Origin: Gandjariella thermophila
Lineage (GTDB): Bacteria; Actinomycetota; Actinomycetes; Mycobacteriales; Pseudonocardiaceae
DNA: 64,000 nucleotides
Assembly (NCBI RefSeq): GCF_005405885.1
Contig: NZ_BJFL01000005.1
Coordinates: forward strand, 1 to 64,000
Direction: 5' to 3'
The notes below the pieces were generated by a model. That model did no database searches, was not told where the DNA came from, and saw only the letters and a list, made by a program, of their open reading frames with translations. Positions 1 to 7,666 of the stretch are shown here, one piece after another. Made by a program: the position numbers and the translations under genes. Numbering within the stretch: the stretch's first letter is position 1; each line of letters opens with the position of its first letter.

Positions 1-105
1 AAGAACTGGAAGATACTTGCCACCGGCTTTCGAGGGCGCCTCGCCGAGCTTCCGAATGTCATCCGAATCGTCACCGCACTGGAGTTCTACCGACTTGGCT
101 GGTAA
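1..105 (+). pseudogene. IS5-like DDE transposase, C-terminal fragment
   Basis: Reading from base 1, 34 codons run to a TAA at 103-105. The peptide contains KNWKILATGFRGRLAELP and ends EFYRLGW, which resembles the conserved C-terminus of IS5-family DDE transposases of actinomycetes. The rest of the gene, if present, lies outside the window. It abuts the remains of a group II intron, so an IS element probably inserted into or beside the intron. The assignment rests on pattern recognition of a short tail, so I am only moderately sure. Confidence 0.55.
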
Positions 106-372
106 GGGCTCTGAATAACGCTCTTGACCTTCACCGAGCTTGCGCGATGGATCAACCCGATCGTGCGCGGCTGGTTGCGGTACTACGGAGCGTTCTATCG
201 CTCTGCGCTGTTCGCCGTCCTCCGGCGTGTCAACGCCTACCTGATGCGTTGGATCCGCAAGAAATTCAAACGGCTTCGGAGGTTCAAGAAGGCCCACGGG
301 TGCTGGCAGCGCATCACCAGTCAGCATCCCAGGCTCTTCGCTCACTGGGCATGGACACCGACGTTCTGGTGA
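106..372 (+). pseudogene. ltrA: Group II intron maturase, C-terminal remnant
   Basis: The open stretch from the TTG at 124 encodes about 82 residues containing LARWINPIVRGWLRYYGAFY and MRWIRKKFKRLR. These are the hallmarks of the maturase-specific (GIIM, domain X) end of group II intron reverse transcriptases. The RT domain is missing: an in-frame stop sits at 112-114 and transposase sequence lies upstream. The intact protein would be an RT/maturase that splices and mobilises its intron; this remnant cannot do so alone. The intron's catalytic RNA domain V follows immediately, as expected. Confidence 0.8.
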
Positions 373-384
373 TCAGGATGACAA

Positions 385-458
385 GAGCCGTGTAACGAGA
401 GATCGTTACGCACGGTTCTGTGGGAGCCGGAGGGTGCGATTCCCTCCGGCCACCCGAC
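385..458 (+). ncRNA. Group II intron domains V and VI (3' end)
   Basis: Bases 385-418 fold as a canonical 34-nt domain V. The lower stem GAGCCGTG (385-392) pairs with CACGGTTC (411-418), there is a two-base CG bulge (409-410), the upper stem TAACGA (393-398) pairs with TCGTTA (403-408), and a GAGA tetraloop closes it (399-402). The catalytic AGC triad is at 386-388. Domain VI follows with stem 426-434/442-450 and a candidate branch-point A at 452. The 3' splice site is estimated near 458, immediately before the stop codon of a minus-strand gene fragment. Confidence 0.85.
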
Positions 459-460
459 CC

Positions 461-606
461 TTAGGCGGGTTCCGGGCGCAGCGGAACGAGGGTGACCAGG
501 CCGGACAGCTCGATGACCCGGCGGACCAGGGACTCCGGCGGCACCAGCAATTCCAACCAGATCTGCAGCAGCCGCAACCGCTCGGCCAGGCCGAAGAAGA
601 TCCAAC
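461..606 (-). pseudogene. STAS-domain (anti-sigma factor antagonist-like) C-terminal fragment
   Basis: On the minus strand a frame ends with TAA at 461-463. It encodes about 48 residues including LRLLQIWLELLVPPESLVRR and VIELSGLVTLVPL, resembling the last helix-strand-helix of STAS domains (xLVxPxxSxVRRVLELTGLxxLLP). Codons end almost always in G or C, so it looks like once-coding DNA. No start codon exists, and the N-terminal half, with the phosphorylatable Ser region, is gone: the preceding LuxR-type gene ends only a few bases upstream. It is a broken gene at the edge of the intron patchwork. Confidence 0.5.
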
Positions 607-612
607 CCCGGC

Positions 613-2925
613 TTAGCCGGGCGCGCCGCGGGACTGGGTGAGCCAGCCGGCGACCTGGACGCGGGAGGTGAAGCCCAGCTTGTTGAGGATGTGCTCGACG
701 TGGGTCTCCGCGGTGCGCTGCGAGATCACCAGCTGGGCGGCGATGTCCCTGTTGCTCAGTCCCTGCGCGACCAGTTCCGCGACCTGCCGCTCGCGCGGGG
801 TGAGCGGGGTGGCCTCCTCGCGCGGCGCGGGCGGGGTACCGGCGGAGTCCTCGCCGAGCGCGTAGGCGATCGCCGCCTCCGGGGTGAAGCGCAGGCCGCT
901 GGAGAACGCCGCCTCGTACGCCCGGTCACCGAGATGCGCGCGGGCGTCCTCGGCGCACGCGTCGTGGAAGCCGCGCAGGTAGGCGTACAGCGACAGGCCG
1001 GTGGCGCGCCAGATGCACTGCACCGCGCCGAGCAGCGTGGCTGCCCGCTTCCAGTCGCCCTCGGAGGCCGCGATCCAGGCCAGCGCCTCGGTGCAGTTGC
1101 CGGCGCCGAGCATGTCCGCGAACAGCAGCTTGAGCCGCAGCCCGGTCTGCTCGGCGGTGGTGGCGCGGGTCGTCTCGCCGCGCCGCCACAGCGCGATTCC
1201 CATGATCCACAACGTGTAGGACCGGTACCACCGCTCGCCGCGCGCGTCGCTCATCGCCAGCGACTCCTCGCACAGCGCCACCGCCCGGTCGTGCTCGCCA
1301 CGGAAGATCGCGATCGAGGCGAGCCGGGCGATCGCGTGCACGACGCCGATCGGATCGCCGGTGGCGCGGTGCCTGGCCAGTGCCTCCTCGAACCGGGCGG
1401 TGGCCTCGCCCAGGTCCCCGCGGAAGATCGCGATCAGGCCGGCGAGCCGGGCGGTGTAGGCGAGGCCGCTCGGGTCGTCCAGCTCGGTCGCCAGCCGGCG
1501 GGCCGCATCGTGCAGCGGGATCGCGGTGGCCATGTCGCTCTGCAGGCAGGCCAGCCAGCAGTTCACCCACAGCGCCTTGGCCCGCTCCGGGGTGGGGTCC
1601 GGGGCCAGCGCGAGCAACCCGTCCAGCCAGCGCCGACCCTCGCTGAGGATGCCCGTGGTGATCCAGTAGATGCGCAGCGCGGCGGCGATCCGCAGCCCGG
1701 CGAGCGCCTCCGAGCGGCAGGTCCGGCTGAACGCCAGTGCGGTGCGCAGGTTCGGCAGTTCCCGCCGCAGCCGGCCCCACCACTCCACCTGGTGCGGGCC
1801 GAACCACTCCGCCTCGGCCTGCTCGGCCAGCCGCCGGTAGTAGTCCCGGTGCCGGCGCAGCACCCGGTCTTCGGCCGGGCCGGCGAGGCGTTCCCGGCCG
1901 TACTCGCGGACCAGTTCCGGCAGCCGGTACCACACCCGGTGCGCGTGCTCCTCCCTGGCCAGGATCGACTTGTCCACCAGGTTGACCAGCAGGCCGGCCA
2001 CCGCGTCGCGGGCGATGCCGCCGCCGGAGCAGACGTCCTCGGCCGCCGCGAGGTCCAGACCACCGGAGAACACCGACAGCCGGGCCCACAGGTCCTGCTC
2101 GGCCGGCGAGCACAGGTCGAAGCTCCAGGACAGCAGCGCCCGCAGGGTGCGCTGCCTGGGCGGCGCCGCGCGGCGGCCGGTGACCGGAAGCTGCAGCCGG
2201 TGCTCCACCCGCTCCAGCAGTTGCTCCACGGACAGCGCGCGAAGCTGCACCGCGGCCAACTCGATGGCCAGCGGCAGCCCGTCCAGGCGGCGGCAGATCT
2301 CGGCGATCGTGCCGGCGTTGTCCCGGGTGACGGCGAAGTCCGTCACCACGGCCGACGCCCGCTGGGCGAACAGGTCGACCGCGTGGAAGGAGGCCACCGC
2401 GTCCACTGGCTGGTCCGGCTCCGGCACGGACAGCGGCGGCACGGTGAGTACGTGCTCGCCGCCGACGTGCAGCGGCTCCCGGCTGGTGGCCAGGATCCAC
2501 AGCTTCGGTGCGGCCGGCAGCAGCGTGGCCGCGAGCGTGGCCGCCGCGTCGACCAGGTGCTCGCAGCTGTCCAGCACGAGCAGCAGGTGCTGGCCGGCCA
2601 GCCGCTCGGAGAGCACGTCGAACGGGGCCTCGGTGGCGTGGTGCCGGATGCCCAGCGTGTTCGCCACGGTCTCGGCGAGGAGGCTGCCGTTGTCCAGCGA
2701 GGCGAGGTCGACCAGCCACACGCCGTCCGGGAAGGTCCGGCGCACGCTCGCCGCCGCGCGCAGCGCCAGCCGGGTCTTGCCGATCCCGCCCGGCCCGGTC
2801 AGCGTGACCATGCGGGTCGCCGACAGCAGCCGCCTGAGTTCGGCCAACTCCGACCGCCGGTCGACGAAACTGGTCACGTCGACCGGCAGGTTGCTGGCCC
2901 GGCTTCGGACCGCTGGCCTGGTCAT
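613..2925 (-). CDS. STAND (NB-ARC) ATPase regulator with C-terminal LuxR HTH
   Basis: Large ATP-dependent transcription regulator of about 770 residues. From the N-terminus it shows a short linker, an NB-ARC ATPase (P-loop GPGGIGKTR near residue 45, a Walker B-like LLLVLDSCEH, and the SRE/GLPLAIELAA motifs of AfsR-like STAND proteins), an alpha-helical TPR-like middle, and a C-terminal LuxR-type DNA-binding domain starting TPRERQVAELVAQGLSNRDI. The ATG at 2925 is preferred; a GTG (2928) and TTG (2934) lie just upstream in frame and no ribosome-binding site separates them. It is divergent from a paralogue at 3149 across 220 bp. Ligand and targets are unknown. Confidence 0.88.
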   Translation of the reverse strand: MTRPAVRSRASNLPVDVTSFVDRRSELAELRRLLSATRMVTLTGPGGIGKTRLALRAAASVRRTFPDGVWLVDLASLDNGSLLAETVANTLGIRHHATEAPFDVLSERLAGQHLLLVLDSCEHLVDAAATLAATLLPAAPKLWILATSREPLHVGGEHVLTVPPLSVPEPDQPVDAVASFHAVDLFAQRASAVVTDFAVTRDNAGTIAEICRRLDGLPLAIELAAVQLRALSVEQLLERVEHRLQLPVTGRRAAPPRQRTLRALLSWSFDLCSPAEQDLWARLSVFSGGLDLAAAEDVCSGGGIARDAVAGLLVNLVDKSILAREEHAHRVWYRLPELVREYGRERLAGPAEDRVLRRHRDYYRRLAEQAEAEWFGPHQVEWWGRLRRELPNLRTALAFSRTCRSEALAGLRIAAALRIYWITTGILSEGRRWLDGLLALAPDPTPERAKALWVNCWLACLQSDMATAIPLHDAARRLATELDDPSGLAYTARLAGLIAIFRGDLGEATARFEEALARHRATGDPIGVVHAIARLASIAIFRGEHDRAVALCEESLAMSDARGERWYRSYTLWIMGIALWRRGETTRATTAEQTGLRLKLLFADMLGAGNCTEALAWIAASEGDWKRAATLLGAVQCIWRATGLSLYAYLRGFHDACAEDARAHLGDRAYEAAFSSGLRFTPEAAIAYALGEDSAGTPPAPREEATPLTPRERQVAELVAQGLSNRDIAAQLVISQRTAETHVEHILNKLGFTSRVQVAGWLTQSRGAPG

Positions 2926-3114
2926 CACGGTCAACGGTAGGTGAACCCGGTCCGGTCGCCCAGCACGGGCACAAATCGATGCGACGGCGGATCGGCCGCG
3001 CGCGGGAAAGCCGGGGCGGCGCCGGGCATTCGCGCCTCCCCGGCGCCGCCGGAACCGGTCGTGCCGGCGGCCACGGCGGGGCTCCGAAACATGGACCGGT
3101 TTCGAATTAGCCCG

Positions 3115-3142
3115 TTGACCTGGTCGGATCCGTGACTACGTT
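3115..3142 (+). promoter_or_regulatory. Candidate promoter of the downstream LuxR-type regulator
   Basis: TTGACC (3115-3120) and TACGTT (3137-3142) are separated by 16 bp, and the GTG start follows at 3149, so any 5' leader would be very short. This resembles an actinobacterial housekeeping-sigma promoter. No transcript evidence is available here. Confidence 0.4.
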
Positions 3143-3148
3143 GAGGAC

Positions 3149-5524
3149 GTGCGCGCTGTCGCGACTCGGCGGCCGGGCAACCTGCCGGCCGAGGTGACCA
3201 GCTTCGTCGGCCGCCGGTCCGAGACCGCGGAGGTCCGGCGCCTGCTGTCCGTCGCCCGGCTGGTGACGTTGACCGGCGTGGGCGGCGTCGGCAAGACCAG
3301 GCTGGCGCTGCGGGTCGCCACCGCGCTGCGGCGGGCCTTCCCGGACGGCGTGTGGCTGGTGGAGCTGGCCGAGGTCGGTGAGGACGCGCTGGTGCCGCAC
3401 ACCGTGGCGCAGGCGCTGGGCATCCAGGACACCGCCGGGCGCAGGCCGGTGGAGCTGCTTGTCGACTTCCTGCGCGGCCGCCACCTGCTGCTCGTGCTGG
3501 ACAACTGCGAGCACGTCGTCGACGGTGCCGCCGAGCTGGTCGGCACGCTGCTGCGCGAGGCCGACCACCTGCGGGTGCTCACCACCAGCCGAGAGACGCT
3601 GCGGGTGCCGGGCGAGCACGTCCGCGTGGTCGAGCCGCTGCCGTGCCCGGCGCCGGGCGGCGAGGCCGGCGACGAGACCGCCGCGGTCACGCTGTTCACC
3701 CAGCGGGCCGCGGCGATGATTCCCAGCTTCACGCTCACCCCGGACAACCGCGCCGATGTCGCTAGGGTGTGCCGCCGGCTGGACGGCCTGCCGCTGGCCA
3801 TCGAACTGGCCGTGGTGCGGCTGCCCAGCCTGTCCGTGACACAGCTCGAGGAGCGGCTCGACCAGCGGTTCCGGCTGCTCACCTCCGGCGACCGGGCGGG
3901 CGCCACCCGGCACCGCACGCTGCGCGCGGTGGTGGACTGGAGCTACGAGCTGTGCACCCCCGCCGAGCGGGTGATGTGGGCGCGGACGTCGGTGTTCGCC
4001 GGGGCGTTCGGGTTGGACGCCGCCGAGGAGGTGTGTGCGGGCGACGGCGTCACCCGTGGCGAGGTGATGGAGCTGCTCGCCAGCCTGGTCACCAAGTCCA
4101 TCCTGGTCTGCGAGACCCGCCGGGAGCGCGCCCGGTACCGGCTGCTGGAGACGATGCGCCAGTACGGCAGGGAACGGCTGCGGGAGGGCGGGGCGGAGTC
4201 CGCGGTGCGGCGCCGGCACGCCGAGCGCTACCTGCGGCTGGCCGGGCAGTGCGAGCAGGAGTGGTTCGGCCCCGGTCAGGACGCCTGGCTCCACCGGTTG
4301 CAACGGGAACACGCCGACCTGCGGGCCGCGCTGGAGTTCTGCCTCGGCACCGAGGGACTGGCCCGCTGGGGGCTGCGGATGGCGGCGGCGCTGTGGTTCC
4401 ACTGGATCTACTCCGGCCTCGCCGGGGAGGGCCGGCGCTGGCTGGAGTGCACGCTGGCCGTGGACCGCTCGCCCACCCCGGAACGGGCGAGGGCGCTGTG
4501 GGCGGCCAGCTTCATCGCCACCCACCAGGGCGACCTGGCGGCCGCCGGTGAGCTGGCCGACGAGGCCCGGCACCTGGCCGAGCGGCTGGGCGAGATGTCC
4601 ACCCTGGTCCGCGCCGTCCACCGGGAGGGCCTGATCGCCACCTACACCGGTGACCTGGAGCGGGCCGAGCGCCTGCTGAGCGGCGTCCTGGCCCGCTACG
4701 CGGAGCTGGGCGAGGGGGAACACGCGCAGGCCGTGCTCGCCCGGCTCGGCCTGGCCGCGGTGCGCGAGATGCGCGGCGACCTCGACGAGGCGATCCGGCT
4801 CGGCCGCGAGTGCCAGCGGATCTGCCAGGCGCGCGGCGACCACACCCTGCTGTCCAGCACCCGCTACATCCTGGCCCGCATCCACCGCGCGGCCGGTCAC
4901 CCGGACCAGGCGGCCAGCCAGGCCCGCGAGGTGGTCCGCATGCAACGCCGCCACGGCGGCCGGCCGGACGCCTGGCACCTGGCGCTGTGCACCGAGGTGC
5001 TGGCCTGGCTGGCCGAGGACGGCGGCGAGCACGAGCGGGCGGCGGTGTTGCTCGGCGCCGCGGCGCAGGTCCGGCGCGCCGCCGGGCTGGTCGACATCCT
5101 CCGCACGTCCATGCACGACCCGCACCGCGGCTACGAGCACCGAGCCCGCGCCGCGCTCGGCGACGACGGCTACGTGGCGGCGTTCGACCGGGGCAGCCGG
5201 CTGTCGGTGCCGGAGACCATCGCCTTCGCGCTCGGCGAGAGCCCCCGGCGCCGGTTGAAGCGGGCCGCCGGCGGCGAGCCGGGCGCGGCGCCCACGGGGA
5301 CGGACGGGGCGTCGTTGACGCCGCGGGAACGGGAGGTCGCCGAACTGGTGCTGCGCGGGCTGTCCAACAAGGAGATCGCCAGCGAGCTGGTGATTTCCGC
5401 GCGCACCGCGTCCACCCACGTGGAGCACATCATGCTGAAACTCGGTTTCAGCTCGCGCACCCAGATCGCGGCGTGGGCCAGCACCAACGCCGCGGCCGCC
5501 CAGCAGGGAAATTCGGCCGGCTGA
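3149..5524 (+). CDS. STAND (NB-ARC) ATPase regulator with C-terminal LuxR HTH (paralogue)
   Basis: This 791-residue paralogue of the divergent gene has the same architecture. The NB-ARC ATPase has P-loop GVGGVGKTR around residue 45, LLLVLDNCEH and GLPLAIELAV; a helical repeat region follows, and then a LuxR HTH (TPREREVAELVLRGLSNKEI) in the last 65 residues. Proteins of this class sense a signal through the repeats, hydrolyse ATP and bind DNA. The divergent paired arrangement suggests duplication and possibly shared or mutual regulation. Nothing in the sequence names the target genes; the kinase and CHAT genes downstream are candidates only by position. Confidence 0.88.
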   Translation: MRAVATRRPGNLPAEVTSFVGRRSETAEVRRLLSVARLVTLTGVGGVGKTRLALRVATALRRAFPDGVWLVELAEVGEDALVPHTVAQALGIQDTAGRRPVELLVDFLRGRHLLLVLDNCEHVVDGAAELVGTLLREADHLRVLTTSRETLRVPGEHVRVVEPLPCPAPGGEAGDETAAVTLFTQRAAAMIPSFTLTPDNRADVARVCRRLDGLPLAIELAVVRLPSLSVTQLEERLDQRFRLLTSGDRAGATRHRTLRAVVDWSYELCTPAERVMWARTSVFAGAFGLDAAEEVCAGDGVTRGEVMELLASLVTKSILVCETRRERARYRLLETMRQYGRERLREGGAESAVRRRHAERYLRLAGQCEQEWFGPGQDAWLHRLQREHADLRAALEFCLGTEGLARWGLRMAAALWFHWIYSGLAGEGRRWLECTLAVDRSPTPERARALWAASFIATHQGDLAAAGELADEARHLAERLGEMSTLVRAVHREGLIATYTGDLERAERLLSGVLARYAELGEGEHAQAVLARLGLAAVREMRGDLDEAIRLGRECQRICQARGDHTLLSSTRYILARIHRAAGHPDQAASQAREVVRMQRRHGGRPDAWHLALCTEVLAWLAEDGGEHERAAVLLGAAAQVRRAAGLVDILRTSMHDPHRGYEHRARAALGDDGYVAAFDRGSRLSVPETIAFALGESPRRRLKRAAGGEPGAAPTGTDGASLTPREREVAELVLRGLSNKEIASELVISARTASTHVEHIMLKLGFSSRTQIAAWASTNAAAAQQGNSAG

Positions 5525-5673
5525 AGGCCTGCTGAACAGGGCTCCTTTCCCGCCGGCGAGCACACGCCCCGGCCACGCGAATCGGCATATGGTGGACGCC
5601 AGCCAGTCCCGTTCGCTGAGGGGTCGAAGAACCGACCGGGCGCGGTCAGGGAACGGGGATTCGAGGAGGGGAC

Positions 5674-7560
5674 GTGAACGTGTTCGTGCCGCTCGTGGGC
5701 GCTCTGCTCTCGTGGCTGCACGGCTATTTCGGCCTCGACGTGTGCCCCGGGGACTGGGCGTGGACGCTGACCGGGCTGGGCGCGGTGACGGCGGCGTTCC
5801 CGGTGGCCGGCGTGGTCCTGGTGCTGGCCATCCGGCACGTCACCGGCAACCGGCTGTCCCTCGGCACGGTCACCGCCTTCGCCGGGATCGGCGTGTTCAC
5901 ATCGCTGGTGGTGCCCTGGGCGATGTTCGGCGGCGCCTCCGACGTCTTCCGCGCCGCCTTCCGGGGTTTCGTACCGGCGGGAATGGGCCGTGCCGAGCTG
6001 GCCACGCTGGGTGAGCGCTTCTGCTTCGTGGTGCAGCAGCGGGCCTATCTCGGCAACGGGCAGATCGGCAGTACCACGCTGTTCACCGGCCAGGGCATCG
6101 TCGCGACGGTGCTGCACGCCGTCACGCTGGTCGTGCTGCCGGCCATCGGCGTGTTCGGCGTCATCCTGATCGGCCGCGCCGCGTTCCGCCGTGGCCCGCG
6201 CTGGCCGTCCCGGTTCTTCTGGGTGCCGTTCGCCGTGCTGCCGTTCGTCACCACGCAGCTCACCGCCAGCGTGCTGGCGCAGCTCTGGGTCGGGTTCGTG
6301 CCGGCCAGCCTGCTCGGCGCGATCGCGGTGCGCCTGCTGCCGCCGCCGAGCTGGGCGGCGATCAACCGCAGCGCCGAGCGTCGCCGGGAGCAGCCACCGG
6401 AGCCCGCCGCCGATCCGCTGACGCCGCCGCCGGCCGCGCCGATGACCCCACCACCGGCCCGGCCGATGGCCGAACCGATGGCCAGCCAGCCGCTGCCGAC
6501 CCCGCTGGACGGCGACCCCGGCGACGGGCGGCGCCCGCCCGAGCTGCCCGGACCCACCGTGGAACCACCGAGGGACGGCCCCGCCCGGCTGGCCACAGCG
6601 CCCGGCCGGATGCCGTTCGAGGCGTACCGCAACAGCATGCCGCAGCAGTCCACGGCCGCCGCGGTGGGCGCGGACCGCGGCGTCACCGCGGCGATCGGCC
6701 CGCCCATCGCCGGCCGGTTCGTCCGCCTGCAACGCCTCGGTCGGGGCGGGATGGGCACCGTGTGGCTGGCCGAGGACAGCCAGCTCGGCCGCACGGTGGC
6801 GGTGAAGCTCTCCCACGCCCTCGACGCCGACACCGAGGAACGCATCCTGCGCGAGGCCAGGGCGCTGGCCGCGGTGCGCCACCCGAACTGCGTGCGGGTG
6901 TACGACATCGTCGAGGACGCCGGCGAGGACGGCCGCGGCCTGGCCATCGTCATGGAGTACATCGAGGGCCGGTCGCTGTCCGAGGAGGTGCGCGGCCACG
7001 CGGCGCTGGACGACGTGGCCGCCGCCCGGCTGTGGGCGACCATGGCCGGCGCGCTGGCCGCCGCGCACGACAAGGGCGTGCTGCACCGCGATGTCAAGCC
7101 GTCCAACATCATCATCGACCCGAGCGGCGCCCCGCACCTGATCGACTTCGGCATCGCGCGGCGGCAGGGCGAGAGCACGCTCACCGCCGCCGGGATGATG
7201 ATGGGCACCCCGGACTACCTGGCCCCGGAGACGGCGGCCGGCCAGCCGGCCACACCCGCCTCGGACGCCTGGCAGCTCGCCGCCACGGTCAGCTTCGCGC
7301 TCACCGGCCGGCCACCGCGCGGCGAGCGGGAGAGCACGGTGTCCGCGCTGATGGCCGCCGCCCAGGCGCAGCCGGTCACCCACCTCCCGCAGCAAAGCGT
7401 GCACCGCAAGCTGCTTGCCGCCTCGCTGCACCCGGACCCGGCCCGGCGGCCACCGCTGTCCCTGGTGCAGCGGGAGGTCAACGGCTGGCTGGCGCACGCC
7501 GGCCACAAGCAGGACGGCCCGGTCACCGGCATGCTCCGCCGCGCCGAGATCGGCCACTGA
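5674..7560 (+). CDS. Membrane Ser/Thr protein kinase with N-terminal TM domain
   Basis: A 628-residue Hanks-type kinase. The first 220 or so residues contain several hydrophobic segments (for example FVPLVGALLSWL and VAGVVLVLAIRHV). A proline-rich linker follows, then a kinase domain from about residue 350: glycine loop LGRGGMGTVW, ATP lysine in VAVKLS, catalytic HRDVKPSN near 470, and metal-binding DFG (LIDFGIARR) near 490. The order is unusual, because most actinobacterial Pkn proteins have the kinase N-terminal and a single TM after it. The GTG start has the strong ribosome-binding sequence GAGGAGGGG. It lies 106 bp before a CHAT/STAND gene, so the two may act together. Confidence 0.9.
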   Translation: MNVFVPLVGALLSWLHGYFGLDVCPGDWAWTLTGLGAVTAAFPVAGVVLVLAIRHVTGNRLSLGTVTAFAGIGVFTSLVVPWAMFGGASDVFRAAFRGFVPAGMGRAELATLGERFCFVVQQRAYLGNGQIGSTTLFTGQGIVATVLHAVTLVVLPAIGVFGVILIGRAAFRRGPRWPSRFFWVPFAVLPFVTTQLTASVLAQLWVGFVPASLLGAIAVRLLPPPSWAAINRSAERRREQPPEPAADPLTPPPAAPMTPPPARPMAEPMASQPLPTPLDGDPGDGRRPPELPGPTVEPPRDGPARLATAPGRMPFEAYRNSMPQQSTAAAVGADRGVTAAIGPPIAGRFVRLQRLGRGGMGTVWLAEDSQLGRTVAVKLSHALDADTEERILREARALAAVRHPNCVRVYDIVEDAGEDGRGLAIVMEYIEGRSLSEEVRGHAALDDVAAARLWATMAGALAAAHDKGVLHRDVKPSNIIIDPSGAPHLIDFGIARRQGESTLTAAGMMMGTPDYLAPETAAGQPATPASDAWQLAATVSFALTGRPPRGERESTVSALMAAAQAQPVTHLPQQSVHRKLLAASLHPDPARRPPLSLVQREVNGWLAHAGHKQDGPVTGMLRRAEIGH

Positions 7561-7666
7561 CCAGTGACCGCACCCGCCGGCTGACGGGCAATCAGCGCAA
7601 GGTCGGCCGCTCATCGTGCCGTACTCGCTACCCTGAGCAGTCGAGCAGCGGGAGAGGGGCGGGCCG

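Noticed and set aside
691-2940. 749-codon open frame on the plus strand opposite the LuxR-type gene
   Set aside because: The translation is low-complexity Arg/Gly/Gln/Pro without domains, whereas the minus strand encodes a complete NB-ARC/LuxR protein. It is a high-G+C antisense shadow.
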